Positions 9,826 through 18,862 of a stretch of DNA of 64,000 nt are shown one piece after another; position 1 is the first letter of the stretch; every line of letters begins with the position of its first letter. The DNA is from Lysobacteraceae bacterium NML95-0200. Its GTDB lineage: Bacteria > Pseudomonadota > Gammaproteobacteria > Xanthomonadales > Xanthomonadaceae. The translations under genes were made by a program, and so were the position numbers. The stretch covers positions 1-64,000 of the forward strand of contig NWQQ01000012.1 of assembly GCA_002798255.1 (NCBI GenBank), in the 5' to 3' direction. The notes beneath the pieces were generated by a model, which was not told the DNA's origin, ran no database searches, and worked only from the letters and a program-made list of their open reading frames with translations.

Positions 9826-10495
9826 GACGGCTGAATTTGTAGTGGTGATAAAGGGCATAGCCGGTGCCGACGATGCCGGTCCACAAGGCCGGCACATATA
9901 GCGCGTCGTAGGAAAAATGCCGGAACAGCGCCGCGCCTGCCATGCAGCCGAGCAAGAATGCGCCGATGGTCAAAACCGAGAGCTGGATGCGACGAAATTG
10001 CAGCGGGCAGCCGCGCAGGGCATGGCCGAGGGCAATGCCGATATCGGTAAACAGGCCGGACAGATGCGTGGTGCGTACCAGTGCGCCGCTATAGGTGGTG
10101 GCGATGGCGTTTTGCAGGCCGCAGGCCACGGCAGCGAGCAAGGGGCCAGCCATGCTGGCCTCCTTGAACATGGAGGCCGCAGCCACCAGCAGCGCCGATT
10201 CCACTGCCAGGGCGATACCGTAGCGGCGCCCCAGTTTCAGCCGGGTGTCCTGCACAATCAGCCCGCTCAGCATGGCGCCGGACATGAAGGCCAGAATCAT
10301 CGCCACAAGCTGGGCGCTGGCCTGCCAGTTGCCGCCGGAAAAGGCTTCGCCGAGCAGGGTGGTGGTGCCGGTCAGATGGGTGATGCCCTGATGCTCGAAG
10401 CCCATATAGCCGACCACATTCACCATGCCGGCGATGCAGGCCAGCGCACAGGCGCCCATCAGCACCCAGCCGGGCATGCCTTCGCGTTGTTTCAT
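9812..10495 (-). CDS. DUF1275 (YoaK-like) membrane protein
   Basis: The 227-residue product is an integral inner-membrane protein of the DUF1275/YoaK family, function unknown. About six hydrophobic segments are visible, with the family-typical first helix followed by [26 protein letters not shown] and a second conserved helix [12 protein letters not shown]. It is translated from an ATG 13 nt after the stop of the small membrane protein gene and its 3' end overlaps thiD by 14 nt. The tight packing phoH - small TM protein - DUF1275 - thiD suggests one transcript, though the four products have no obvious shared pathway. Confidence 0.88.
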   Translation of the reverse strand: MKQREGMPGWVLMGACALACIAGMVNVVGYMGFEHQGITHLTGTTTLLGEAFSGGNWQASAQLVAMILAFMSGAMLSGLIVQDTRLKLGRRYGIALAVESALLVAAASMFKEASMAGPLLAAVACGLQNAIATTYSGALVRTTHLSGLFTDIGIALGHALRGCPLQFRRIQLSVLTIGAFLLGCMAGAALFRHFSYDALYVPALWTGIVGTGYALYHHYKFSRHEPH

Positions 10496-10508
10496 TGCAG
10501 GCTCTGCA

Positions 10509-10781
10509 TCAGCCCAGCCAGCGCATGGCGAGCGCGCCCAGAATCAGCAGCATGCCGCCATAGGTGCCGAATATCGCTGCCTGGCGGCGCTGGGCGAGAT
10601 TGGCCTCGGTGAGCCGGGCAAAGGCGCGGTTCCATATCCCGAAGGCCATCAGCGCAAAGCCGAGGCCACTGATGCCTTCGGCCAGCACCCGGGTCTGTAA
10701 AAATCCATACAGGCGCAGGGCGGCAAAGGCGATGAACAACACCAGAAAGACCTTGTCAAGGATGCGTGCGCGGCCTGCCAT
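10509..10781 (-). CDS. Small hypothetical membrane protein
   Basis: The protein has 90 residues and is not recognised beyond its general shape. Two to three hydrophobic helices are visible: residues about 9-25, 33-45 and a C-terminal GTYGGMLLILGALAM. Between them lies a basic loop (RAFARLTEANLAQRRQAA), expected to face the cytosol. The ATG overlaps the phoH stop codon as TGATG, a typical coupling arrangement; a GTG one codon earlier is also possible. Overlap on one side and only 13 nt to the DUF1275 gene on the other support it as a real gene. No function is proposed. Confidence 0.75.
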   Translation of the reverse strand: MAGRARILDKVFLVLFIAFAALRLYGFLQTRVLAEGISGLGFALMAFGIWNRAFARLTEANLAQRRQAAIFGTYGGMLLILGALAMRWLG

Positions 10782-12175
10782 CACAGCACCTCAGAGGCGT
10801 GGTCGGCCAGTCTGGAACGCTCGCCACGGCGCAGGGTGACATGCGCCGAATGCGCCCAGCTCTTGAAGCGGTCAACCAGATAGGTCAGCCCCGAGGTGGT
10901 TTCGGTCAGATAAGGCGTGTCGATTTGCTCGACATTACCAAGGCAGACAATCTTGGTGCCGGGGCCGGCGCGGGTGACCAGGGTTTTGACCTGCTTCGGG
11001 GTCAGGTTCTGCGCCTCGTCGATAATCACGTAGCGGGAGAGGAAAGTACGCCCGCGCATGAAGTTCATGGCGCGAATCTTGATGCGGCTGGACAGCAGGT
11101 CATGGGTGGCCTGCTGCTCCCAGCTACCGCTTTTGCGGGTGGGCATCAGTACTTCCAGGTTATCGGTCAGCGCGCCCATCCACGGGGTCATTTTTTCTTC
11201 TTCAGTGCCGGGCAGAAAGCCGATGTCCTCGCCGACATTGACGGTGGCGCGGGTCATGATGATTTCCCGGTAACGCTGCGCATCCATGGTCTGCGCCAGC
11301 CCGGCGGCCAGGGTCAGCAAGGTCTTGCCGGTACCGGCGGTGCCCAGCAGGGTGACAAAATCAATATCCGGATCCATCAGCGCATTCAGGGCAAAGTTCT
11401 GCTCGCGGTTGCGGGCGCTGATGCCCCAAACCGAATGCTGCTGGCTGCGGTAATCATCGACAATCTGCAACACGGCCTTGTCGCCCTGGATATGCGCCAC
11501 CCGGAACTCGGACTGCTCATCGCCCGGCAGGTACAGAAACTGGTTCGGATACCAGGCATCATCTGCCCCCATCTGCACTTCGTAATAGGTGCGCCCCTTG
11601 TCGGTCCAGGAGCGCAGTGCCTTGCCGGTGCGCTGCCAGAAGTCTTCCGGCAGTGCGGTGGCGCCGGTGAACAGCAGGTTGAAGTCATCCAGGGCGCGGT
11701 CGTTTTCGTAGTCTTCGCTGGCGATGCCGGAAATCGCCGCCTTGATGCGCAGATTGATGTCCTTGGAGACGAATACCACTTCCTGCCCGGTGCTGTTTTT
11801 CAGCGCCAGAATCGCGGCCAGGATGTGATTGTCGGCCATAGACAGGCCAAGACGCTGACCGCCGCCGAAGCCTTCGGTCTGGAAGCGCAGCACGCCGCGC
11901 GCCGGGTCGGTGCCCAGTGACAGGCCGCCCGGCGGGCGCAGTTTCAGGCCGGTGGAGATTTTATCGGTGCCCTGTTCTTCAATCAGCTCGTTGATGAAGC
12001 GGCTCACCTGACGGGCATTGCGGGCGGCCTCGCTGCTGCCTTTCTTGCCGTTGTCCAGCTCCTCAATCACCTGCATCGGCAGGTAAATATCGTGCTCCTC
12101 GAACTTGAACAGCGCCGTCGGATCGTGCATCAGTACATTGGTATCAAGCACATACAGGCGTTTACCGTGAGTCAT
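10781..12175 (-). CDS. PhoH-family ATPase with N-terminal PIN domain
   Basis: This 464-residue protein has a PIN-type RNase domain followed by a PhoH P-loop ATPase, the PhoH2/YlaK arrangement described as a toxin-like RNase coupled to RNA-dependent ATPase or helicase activity. The PIN start is YVLDTNVLMHDP with catalytic acidic residues; the ATPase half has the Walker A GTAGTGKT (about residue 290), a Walker B-like YVIIDEAQNLTPKQ, and LGNVEQIDTPYL. The start was placed at the ATG of MTHGKRLY because the PIN fold begins immediately after it and a GGGAAA box precedes it; longer frames upstream run through the bcp terminator. It is the first gene of an apparent four-gene unit. Confidence 0.93.
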   Translation of the reverse strand: MTHGKRLYVLDTNVLMHDPTALFKFEEHDIYLPMQVIEELDNGKKGSSEAARNARQVSRFINELIEEQGTDKISTGLKLRPPGGLSLGTDPARGVLRFQTEGFGGGQRLGLSMADNHILAAILALKNSTGQEVVFVSKDINLRIKAAISGIASEDYENDRALDDFNLLFTGATALPEDFWQRTGKALRSWTDKGRTYYEVQMGADDAWYPNQFLYLPGDEQSEFRVAHIQGDKAVLQIVDDYRSQQHSVWGISARNREQNFALNALMDPDIDFVTLLGTAGTGKTLLTLAAGLAQTMDAQRYREIIMTRATVNVGEDIGFLPGTEEEKMTPWMGALTDNLEVLMPTRKSGSWEQQATHDLLSSRIKIRAMNFMRGRTFLSRYVIIDEAQNLTPKQVKTLVTRAGPGTKIVCLGNVEQIDTPYLTETTSGLTYLVDRFKSWAHSAHVTLRRGERSRLADHASEVL

Positions 12176-12204
12176 GTGAGTGTTTCCCGGAAGTGGATGG
12201 GCGA

Positions 12205-12243
12205 GAAAGAAAACGCCATCGCAGAAGCCTGACGATGGCGTTG
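12205..12243 (-). terminator. Terminator after bcp
   Basis: A perfect 10-bp inverted repeat AACGCCATCG/CGATGGCGTT with an 11-nt loop is followed on the minus strand by TTTCTTTCT. It separates bcp from phoH, which reads in the same direction. Confidence 0.8.
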
Positions 12244-12269
12244 CAAAGACAGGAATGTGCCAGCCAGCA

Positions 12270-12752
12270 TCATGCCGCTTGAGCTTTGTGAAGGGCATCG
12301 AGCACGGCGGCGGCATGTCCGGCCACCTTGACCGGCTGCCAGCATTCGACGATGCGGCTTTGCGGATCGATCAGGAAAGTGCTGCGCACGATGCCTTCAT
12401 ATTCGCGGCCATAGAGTTTTTTCATCTGGATCACGCCAAAGGCGCGGCAGAGGGCTTCGTCGCTATCGCTGATAAGGTCAAACTCAAACCCCTGTTTGCT
12501 GGCAAAGCCGGCATGGGTGCGGACGGAATCTTTGGACACACCCAGGATGCGTGCGCCCAAGCTTGCAAATTCCCCCAGCAGCGCATTGAAATCACGGCCT
12601 TCGGTGGTGCAGCCGGGGGTATTGTCCTTGGGGTAGAAGTACAGCACCAGCCACTTGCCAGCGTTGTCGGCCAGCGTGGTGGTTTGACCACTGCCCAGCG
12701 CCAGCGGCAGGTTCAGGGTGACGTCGGGGATTTTTTCAGGGCTTTGGGTCAT
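12270..12752 (-). CDS. bcp: Thioredoxin-dependent thiol peroxidase (Bcp/PrxQ)
   Basis: This 160-residue peroxiredoxin of the BCP/PrxQ class reduces hydroperoxides with electrons from thioredoxin. The peroxidatic cysteine is in YPKDNTPGCTTEG (about residue 48). The resolving cysteine usually found five residues later in PrxQ is absent: that position is Phe/Asn (EGRDFNALL). It may therefore act as a 1-Cys enzyme or use the other Cys residues at about 103 and 137. It starts 1 nt after the stop of the upstream ACT-domain gene, so the two form a unit, an arrangement also known for gcvR-bcp in E. coli. Confidence 0.94.
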   Translation of the reverse strand: MTQSPEKIPDVTLNLPLALGSGQTTTLADNAGKWLVLYFYPKDNTPGCTTEGRDFNALLGEFASLGARILGVSKDSVRTHAGFASKQGFEFDLISDSDEALCRAFGVIQMKKLYGREYEGIVRSTFLIDPQSRIVECWQPVKVAGHAAAVLDALHKAQAA

Positions 12753-12753
12753 C

Positions 12754-13314
12754 TCAAAACTTCATCGGGTCGAGGATGGCATCAAGGTTCAGATGGTCGC
12801 AGAAATCCAGAAAATCATCACGCAGCGTGGCGATGTGCATCTCCGCCGGCACGCCGATGGTGACTTGCGCGGTGAACATTTCCGCCCCGGTCTGCATCGC
12901 CTTGTAGCGGGAGCTGTGCAGCGTTTCCACGGTAATGCCCTGCTGGTGAAAGAATTCGGCCAGTTGGTAGAGGATGCCGGGTTTGTCGGCGGCGACCGCC
13001 TCGACCATGTACGGAATCAGATTGGATTGCAGCGGCTTGGGCGCAGTGCGGTAGTACACAAGGCGCAGCGAATCATCGCGCCCCAGGCGCTCCAGCGCGG
13101 TTTCCAGTTTGGCCACCGCATCCCAGGCGCCCGAGGCCAGCGCCGTGACCGAGACATCGCGTCCCACGGTGACCAGGCGCGCATCCACCAAGGAACAGCC
13201 GCTGTCGGCAATGCGCCGGGTGACGGCCAGCAGCGGCGACTTGGGATGGGTGCTGTAGGCACTGATGAAAAGATGATTTTCGTTCTGGGGGGGGCGGGGC
13301 GATTGATTGTTCAA
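12754..13314 (-). CDS. gcvR: GcvR-like double-ACT-domain regulator
   Basis: The product of about 186 residues has two ACT domains: the first begins HLFISAYSTHPKSPLLAVTRRIAD and the second around LIPYMVEAVAADKPGILYQLAEFFHQQGI. This is the plan of GcvR, the accessory repressor that binds glycine and antagonises GcvA in glycine-cleavage control. No DNA-binding domain is present, consistent with that role. No ATG is available; a TTG with GGAAG 5 nt upstream is chosen, and a second TTG four codons earlier is an alternative. The gene is directly followed by bcp and is divergent from dapA. The function is inferred from domain order and neighbour. Confidence 0.8.
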   Translation of the reverse strand: MNNQSPRPPQNENHLFISAYSTHPKSPLLAVTRRIADSGCSLVDARLVTVGRDVSVTALASGAWDAVAKLETALERLGRDDSLRLVYYRTAPKPLQSNLIPYMVEAVAADKPGILYQLAEFFHQQGITVETLHSSRYKAMQTGAEMFTAQVTIGVPAEMHIATLRDDFLDFCDHLNLDAILDPMKF

Positions 13315-13458
13315 AACAGCTTCCAAGGCCGGTTGGCCTGAACACGAGCCAGCGGGAGGCTGGCACTTTCAATCAGGATACTTGCCCGGCCTTTCTGCCC
13401 GCAAGTAACATGCCCGCGCCGGGCAAAACCGGCCTGATGATTTGACGGATTTGGCATC

Positions 13459-14364
13459 TTGACTGAACTTGCGCACAGACTTCAGGGCAGCATCACCGCA
13501 CTGATTACCCCTTTTGACAAAGCCGGCGCCCCGGATATGCCGGCCTGGCAGCGGCTGATTGCGGCGCAACTGGAGGGCGGCACACAGGCGCTGGTGGTGG
13601 CTGGCTCCACGGGCGAAGCGGCGGCACTGGGTGATGACGAATACCAAAGCCTGTTGCGCGCGGCTGTTCGGCAAGTTGCCGGGCGCGTGCCGGTACTGGC
13701 CGGTAGCGGGCTTGCCAATACCGCCAAAACCATCGAATTGACCCGCCGCGCTGCCGATTGCGGCGCGGATGCGGCACTGGTGGTGACGCCGCCTTATGTG
13801 CGCCCGACCCAGGCCGGATTGCTTGCCCATTATCAGGCGGTGGCTGATGCCGGTGGTTTGCCGGTGGTGCTGTACAACGTGCCCGGCCGTACTGGCTGCG
13901 ATATGCAACCGCAAACGGTGGCGACACTGGCGGCACATCCACGCATCATCGGCATCAAGGAAGCGGTGGCCGATGCCGAGCGCATGGCCGCGCTCGTTGC
14001 ACTGAAAAATCCGGGTTTTGTGGTGCTTTCCGGCGATGATCCGACCGCTTGCCGTGCCATGCTCTGCGGCGCCGATGGTGTGGTGTCGGTGGCCAGCAAT
14101 GCGCTGCCGCGCGCCATGCAGCGGCTTTGCGATTTGGCGCGCAATGCCGAAGATACGGCTGCGAAGGCATGGGATGCACGCTTGCAGCCGGTATTCGAGT
14201 TTCTGGGCTGCGAGCCCAATCCGGTGCCGATCAAGGCCATCTTGCAGCGGATGGGCATCGGCGAAGGGCTGCGCCTGCCGCTCATGCCGCTCTCTGCTGC
14301 GCATCAGGAATGGCTGCAAGCCACAGTTGCGGCTATCCTGTCCATCGAAAATCAGGCAGGCTGA
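13459..14364 (+). CDS. dapA: 4-hydroxy-tetrahydrodipicolinate synthase
   Basis: This 301-residue TIM-barrel aldolase condenses pyruvate with aspartate semialdehyde, the first committed step of lysine and meso-DAP synthesis. Signatures include GSTGEAAAL (about residues 49-57), the catalytic tyrosine in [10 protein letters not shown] (about 140) and the Schiff-base lysine in [10 protein letters not shown] (about 168). The start is TTG; no nearer ATG gives the complete N-terminal strand (SITALITPF). It is followed 33 nt later by a BamC-like lipoprotein gene, the same order as dapA-bamC(nlpB) in other gammaproteobacteria. Confidence 0.96.
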   Translation: MTELAHRLQGSITALITPFDKAGAPDMPAWQRLIAAQLEGGTQALVVAGSTGEAAALGDDEYQSLLRAAVRQVAGRVPVLAGSGLANTAKTIELTRRAADCGADAALVVTPPYVRPTQAGLLAHYQAVADAGGLPVVLYNVPGRTGCDMQPQTVATLAAHPRIIGIKEAVADAERMAALVALKNPGFVVLSGDDPTACRAMLCGADGVVSVASNALPRAMQRLCDLARNAEDTAAKAWDARLQPVFEFLGCEPNPVPIKAILQRMGIGEGLRLPLMPLSAAHQEWLQATVAAILSIENQAG

Positions 14365-14397
14365 GCGCCTGTCTTCCCTACATTTACGGAGAATCCC

Positions 14398-14910
14398 ATG
14401 TCGCATGTTTCCCCCGGCCGTATCGCCATCCTTGCCAGTCTGCTCGCCAGTGTGGCGCTTGTTTCCGGTTGCGGCTGGTTTCGCAAGGACAATGACAGCT
14501 ACAAGTTGAGTGGCGAAGCCCGTCCGCTGGAGTTGCCGCCAGAGTTCAGTCGTCCCGATACCAGCGGGGCGATGGCACTGCCGGGGCAGAGCGTGATGGC
14601 TTCCTCGCAAGCGGCGCAGGCCGCCCCGAGCCAGCCTGCCGCCGGTTTTGTGGTGGCTGGCAGCCGCGATGAAGTTTTTGCCCGCATCGGTCAGGTACTC
14701 GATTCGGTGGAAGGCGTGCAGGTCGCCAGCCGCGCGCAGCTGCTGGGCAGCCACGATGTCAGCTATCAGGGCAGTAATTTCTTGGTGCGTGCGGTGCAAA
14801 CCGGTGACACCGTATATGTCTCCATCATCGACCCGCGTGGCGTGCCGCAAACCGGCGCAGCCGCCACGCAGCTTTTGGCAACCCTGAAGCAGGCGCTGGG
14901 TGGGCAGTGA
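14398..14910 (+). CDS. BamC/NlpB-like outer-membrane lipoprotein
   Basis: This 170-residue lipoprotein has a signal ending in the lipobox LVSGC (cysteine about residue 25). An unstructured Pro/Ser/Ala-rich linker follows, then one small alpha/beta domain (VVAGSRDEVFARIGQVLDS to LLATLKQALG) with the fold pattern of a BamC helix-grip domain. It is about half the size of E. coli BamC, which has two such domains. Position directly after dapA is the classic nlpB location, which supports a role in the BAM outer-membrane assembly complex; the reduced size is usual in Xanthomonadales-type proteins. GGAG lies 7 nt before the ATG, and a strong terminator follows. Confidence 0.8.
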   Translation: MSHVSPGRIAILASLLASVALVSGCGWFRKDNDSYKLSGEARPLELPPEFSRPDTSGAMALPGQSVMASSQAAQAAPSQPAAGFVVAGSRDEVFARIGQVLDSVEGVQVASRAQLLGSHDVSYQGSNFLVRAVQTGDTVYVSIIDPRGVPQTGAAATQLLATLKQALGGQ

Positions 14911-14995
14911 TTTTGCTGCAAGTGCCAATAGCAAAGCCCGGCAATGCCGTAATGCTGTTCACTTAAGCAATTGAGTCCCGTTTGGGGATCTCCGA

Positions 14996-15030
14996 AAATC
15001 CGATGCTAGGTCTCTGGCATCGGATTTTTT
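14996..15030 (+). terminator. Terminator after the dapA-bamC-like unit
   Basis: An 11-bp perfect stem AAATCCGATGC/GCATCGGATTT with a 10-nt loop ends in a run of six T. The IS-like element is inserted exactly at the end of this T-run. Confidence 0.9.
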
Positions 15031-15592
15031 AGAGCGTGTTATGAACTTTGTGCCAACCGAATCAAGGGCATGGCATTGGGTAACATGAGAATGGCGAAGA
15101 CCACAAAATGCAATCCCCCCAGCACATCCGGCAATCGCTCGTAATCACGGGACAGGCGCCTGAAGCGGGCAAGCCAGCCCGAGTTCCACTCTCGCAACTG
15201 GATTGCAGGGTGCGGCCATCGATGGCTATAGCGCTTGGCTGCCCCCTGCCGACCTTGGGCGACTCGAATGATGGAGCGCAGATCCGAGACGATGGCTTCG
15301 AAACAACCTGCATCCAGCCAGCGCCTGCTTTGCTGATACACAGCTTCCCACGGTGGCAGGTCATTGGGCAGCATGCGCCAGGGAGCGCCTGCACGTACCA
15401 ACCAGCGCAGCGCATTGAACATTTCACGCAGATCGTGCTGACGCTGCGGCGCATCTTGAGCCATCAAGATGAGGTAGGGGGCGACAAAGCTCCATTCTTC
15501 GTCGCTGACATCACTGGGGTAAGGCTTGCGGGACATGCTGATACTGTATCCAAGATCAACACAACCTCTCGGAAAAGTGCATAACACGCTCT
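15031..15592 (-). mobile_element. IS5-family deletion derivative (IS427-like), non-autonomous
   Basis: Terminal inverted repeats are present at both ends: AGAGCGTGTTATGAACTTT on the left matches the inverted right end at 18 of 19 positions. The element is only about 0.56 kb, roughly half to two thirds of a complete IS5/IS427-type element, because the middle of the transposase gene is missing. If the IR is taken to start at GAGCG, the flanks share TA, compatible with the short TA-type target duplications of the IS427 subgroup. It could be mobilised in trans by an intact relative, like a MITE. Confidence 0.82.
15039..15536 (-). pseudogene. Internally deleted IS5-family transposase
   Basis: The N-terminal part (MSRKPYPSDVSDEEW..., then MFNALRWLVRAGAPWRMLP) is the DUF4096 helix-turn-helix region that starts these transposases. 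The C-terminal part (ARFRRLSRDYERLP, then LHFVVFAILMLP) is the normal end of the protein. Between them the DDE catalytic core is missing. The sequence jumps from the region coding IDGRTLQSSCESG, which lies in a different frame as expected for two-frame IS427 elements, to within a few residues of RFRRL. One open frame of about 165 codons remains, which cannot encode an active enzyme. Confidence 0.85.
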
Positions 15593-15614
15593 AATCACTG
15601 GGGAGAGCTGTGGC

Positions 15615-16388
15615 ATGGAGGACATCAGGCTGCCTGCGCATATTCAGACGCTGCTGGCGTGCTGGAAAGATTTTTCCGACAGATATGCAGATTTGCCGCT
15701 GCCCTTGCCGGTTGTCAAGGTGAAATTGCGTCTTGATGAGCTTGCTGCATTGCAGTCCTATGCCGATGAGCAACTCAAGTGGTTACGGGATTGGAAGCGG
15801 CGATTTGAATGGTGGGCAGCTCACCAGTTAGCGGTGCAAATCAGGCAGCCCGATACCCCGGAGCAGGTGATGTGGCGCACTTGTGCCAAGCTCGGGGATT
15901 TTGCCGACCAGCTTGTCTGCCAGCGTAAAACATTCTAGGTGCATTTCCAGAATGGCGCGACGGGTATGTCGGCAGTGGCAACGAGAGTCGATGCAGTTTG
16001 TCATGCCCTGTTGCACAAGCTGCTGGATTTTGTTGCGGATATAGAGGCAGCTCTGACGCCCGAAGCATTGGCGGCAGCCACGAGGCAAGATGGGCAGCTG
16101 GCGCTTGAATTCACGCTGTCGCTTGGCTGTGATGAAAGCATTGAGCAGCTTGGCCAGTGGCTGGAAGCGCAGCAAAAAGCTGCGAATTTTCAGGAATCCA
16201 GCGCTGCGGATTGGCTGTTTGTGGTCGTGGTGTCAATAGGCGGCTTCCTTTTCCTTGCTTGTTTTGGCAGCGAGGGAGTTTTTTATCTGATGCTTGCCGT
16301 CCTGGCTATCGCGGCACTGGTTTTCATCATCCGTAACCCACTGGCAGTTTTGCTGGCGATTGTCTTCGGGATAGCGACTGGCAGTTGA
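15615..16388 (+). pseudogene. Hypothetical membrane-anchored protein gene split by in-frame amber codon
   Basis: Two open stretches of 107 and 149 codons lie in the same reading frame and are separated by a single TAG at 15936-15938 (context TTC-TAG-GTG). Read through, they give one protein of about 257 residues. It has a soluble, Trp/Leu-rich N-terminal part, a central helical part (DAVCHALLHKLLDFVADIEAAL) and two C-terminal membrane helices (WLFVVVVSIGGFLFLACF and FYLMLAVLAIAALVFII plus LAVLLAIVFGIATG). The first ATG has GGGGAG 8 nt upstream. The most economical reading is a nonsense mutation in a once intact gene; two separate genes (the second starting at GTG 15939 or ATG 15966) or amber readthrough are alternatives. 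The family is not recognised. Confidence 0.6.
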
Positions 16389-16445
16389 GCTCTGCTCTGT
16401 TAACTGTCCGCCCCGCATCCAGATCACAGAAGGTTTTAGCGGGCA

Positions 16446-16478
16446 AAGAAAAAGCCGGGAGTCACTCCCGGCTTTTTG
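16446..16478. terminator. Bidirectional terminator
   Basis: A perfect 13-bp stem AAAAAGCCGGGAG/CTCCCGGCTTTTT with a TCA loop lies between the convergent hypothetical gene and the isovaleryl-CoA dehydrogenase gene. It has A-runs and T-runs suitable for both directions. Confidence 0.92.
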
Positions 16479-16506
16479 CGGTGGCTGGTTTGCAAGCGGT
16501 TTTCAA

Positions 16507-17664
16507 TCAGCCATGGCCGTTGAACAGTTCGCGGCCAATCAGCATGCGGCGGATTTCGTTGGTGCCGGCGCCGATGGCGTAGAGTTTGGCATCGCGCAGC
16601 AGGCGGCCGGTGGGGTATTCGTTGATATAGCCGTTACCGCCGAGTGCCTGGATGGCTTCCAGGGTGACGTTGACGGCGGCTTCGCTGCTGTGCATCAGAC
16701 AGGCTGCGGCGTCGATGCGGCTCTTCTGTCCGGCATCGTAGTCGCGGGCGACCTGGTAGGCGAAGGCGCGGCTGGAGGCAAGCTGGGTGTACATATCGGC
16801 AATCTTGCCCTGCATCAGCTGGAAGGTGCCGATGGCGGTATCGAACTGTTTGCGCTCGCGCACATAGGGCAGGGCGATGTCGAGCGCGGCCTGCATCAGG
16901 CCGATGGGGCCGCCGGAGAGCACCAGGCGTTCGGTATTGAGGCCACTCATCAGCACTTTCACGCCCTGGTTGACTTCGCCCAGCACGTTTTCGGCGGGGA
17001 TTTCGCAGTTCTCGAATACCAGCTCGCAGGTGTTGGAGCCGCGCATGCCGAGCTTGTCCAGCTTCTGCGCGGTGGAAAAGCCTTTCATGCCTTTTTCAAC
17101 GATGAAGGCGGTCATGCCGCGGCTACCGGCTTCTTTGGGGGCGGTGCGCATGTAAACGATGAGCACATCGGCTTCCGGGCCGTTGGTAATCCACATCTTG
17201 TTGCCGTTGGCGACCCATACATCGCCCTTGAGTTCGGCGCGGCAGCTCATTGAGCCGACCACGTCCGAGCCTGCGCCCGGTTCGCTCATCGCCAGTGCGC
17301 CCTTCCATTCGCCGCTGCACAGCCTGGGCAGGTATTTCTGCCGCTGCGCCTCGTTGCCGTTGGCGTACAGATTGTTGACGCAGAGGTTGGAATGGGCGCC
17401 GTAGCTCAGGCCAATCGCGCCGGAAGCGCGGGAGATTTCCTCCATCGCCACCAGATGTGCCAGATAGCCCATGTCGCTGCCGCCGTATTCGCCGGGGATG
17501 GTGAGGCCAAGCAGCCCCATTTCGCCCAGCATTGGCCACAGCTCCTGCGGGAAGGCGTTTTCTTCGTCGGCCTTGACTGCGCGCGGGGCGACTTCGGCTT
17601 CGGCAAAGCGGCGCACGGCATCGCGCAGGGCGTCGGTTTCTTCGTTGAGTTTGGGGATTTGCAT
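16507..17664 (-). CDS. Isovaleryl-CoA dehydrogenase
   Basis: This 385-residue FAD acyl-CoA dehydrogenase oxidises isovaleryl-CoA to 3-methylcrotonyl-CoA in leucine degradation. Besides family motifs ([61 protein letters not shown]), it has the subclass mark of isovaleryl-CoA dehydrogenases. The catalytic glutamate lies in the internal helix [17 protein letters not shown], and the C-terminal position that is Glu in other members is Gly (IGAGTNE). It starts 27 nt after leucine dehydrogenase, so the two leucine-catabolic steps share a transcript. The remaining liu genes (carboxylase, hydratase, lyase) are not in the window. Confidence 0.93.
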   Translation of the reverse strand: MQIPKLNEETDALRDAVRRFAEAEVAPRAVKADEENAFPQELWPMLGEMGLLGLTIPGEYGGSDMGYLAHLVAMEEISRASGAIGLSYGAHSNLCVNNLYANGNEAQRQKYLPRLCSGEWKGALAMSEPGAGSDVVGSMSCRAELKGDVWVANGNKMWITNGPEADVLIVYMRTAPKEAGSRGMTAFIVEKGMKGFSTAQKLDKLGMRGSNTCELVFENCEIPAENVLGEVNQGVKVLMSGLNTERLVLSGGPIGLMQAALDIALPYVRERKQFDTAIGTFQLMQGKIADMYTQLASSRAFAYQVARDYDAGQKSRIDAAACLMHSSEAAVNVTLEAIQALGGNGYINEYPTGRLLRDAKLYAIGAGTNEIRRMLIGRELFNGHG

Positions 17665-17691
17665 AGGTCCTGGCTCCTTGCTGAGGGCTGA

Positions 17692-18795
17692 TTAGTGGCC
17701 GCCGCGGATGCGTCCCTGGAAGCGGGGCGAGCCGCTACGGGTAGCAAGTTTCAGGCGGCCGATTTTTTCGATGCGTTCCTCGGCCATGCGGTCGGCGGCC
17801 TGATAGGTGGGGATGCCGTCACGCTCGGTGATTTGGTAGATGCGCGAAAGATTGTGATAAATATTGCGCATTATGCGCATGGCGCGTTCGCGGTTATAGC
17901 CTTCCAGCTCTAGCGCCACGTTCATCACGCCGCCGGCATTGACTGCGTAATCGGGGGCGTACAACACGCCACGGCGCGCCAGTTCATCACCAATGCCGTT
18001 ATGCGCCAGCTGGTTATTGGCCGCACCGCAGATGACCTGGGCTTTCAGGCGGTCAATGGTGTTTTCATTGAGCGTGCCGCCGAGGGCGCAGGGGCAGTAA
18101 ACATCCGCGGCGACATCGTAGATTTCATCCAGTCCCACGGCTTCGGCGCCGTATTCGTTCACTGCCTTGTCCACCAGCTTGGGGTTGATATCGGTGACGA
18201 AAATCTTGGCATCGCGCTCGTGCAGCAGCTTGACGAACTCCATGCCCACATGCCCCAGCCCTTGCACGGCATAGCTGTATTGGCCCACTTCCTCGTCGCC
18301 AAACTTTTTGTTGAGCGTGGCCATCAGTGCCTGCAAGGTGCCGTAGGCGGTGAACGGCGAGGGGTCGCCGGAGCCGCCATGCACCTGATGCACGCCGGTG
18401 ACGTATTCGGTTTCGCGATAGACATATTCCATGTCGTTGACATCAATGCCGACATCTTCGGCGGTGATATAGCGACCGCCCAGCGATTGCACGAACTGCC
18501 CGAACGCGCGGAACAGGGCTTCGGATTTGTCTTTGGCCGGGTCGCCGATGATGACCGCCTTGCCGCCGCCCAGATTCAGGCCGGCCACGGCGCTTTTGTA
18601 GGTCATGCCGCGCGAGAGGCGCAGCACGTCGGTGAGTGCTTCCTGCTCGCTGGCGTAATTCCACATGCGGGTGCCGCCCAGCGCCGGTCCAAGCACGGTG
18701 TTGTGGATGGCGATGATGGCTTTGAGGCCAGCGTCCTGGTTCTGGCAGAAAACCACTTGCTCGTGGGCGGACTGGCCAATCTTTTCAAAAATCAT
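17692..18795 (-). CDS. ldh: Leucine dehydrogenase (Leu/Val/Phe dehydrogenase family)
   Basis: This 367-residue NAD-dependent amino-acid dehydrogenase deaminates leucine and other branched-chain amino acids to 2-oxo acids. The substrate-site lysines lie in [18 protein letters not shown] (K67 and K79), and the Rossmann loop VQGLGHVG is in the second domain. The short N-terminal domain and the ALGGTRMW stretch separate it from glutamate dehydrogenases; exact preference among Leu, Val and Phe cannot be read from sequence. It is first in a unit with isovaleryl-CoA dehydrogenase and divergent from the acyl-CoA mutase gene, so the neighbourhood reads as branched-chain amino acid breakdown. Confidence 0.92.
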   Translation of the reverse strand: MIFEKIGQSAHEQVVFCQNQDAGLKAIIAIHNTVLGPALGGTRMWNYASEQEALTDVLRLSRGMTYKSAVAGLNLGGGKAVIIGDPAKDKSEALFRAFGQFVQSLGGRYITAEDVGIDVNDMEYVYRETEYVTGVHQVHGGSGDPSPFTAYGTLQALMATLNKKFGDEEVGQYSYAVQGLGHVGMEFVKLLHERDAKIFVTDINPKLVDKAVNEYGAEAVGLDEIYDVAADVYCPCALGGTLNENTIDRLKAQVICGAANNQLAHNGIGDELARRGVLYAPDYAVNAGGVMNVALELEGYNRERAMRIMRNIYHNLSRIYQITERDGIPTYQAADRMAEERIEKIGRLKLATRSGSPRFQGRIRGGH

Positions 18796-18862
18796 GGAAG
18801 GCTCCCTGTGGGAATGGGGCGAAAAACGCCGGACATTCTAGCCGAACGCCAGAAAGCGGTTT

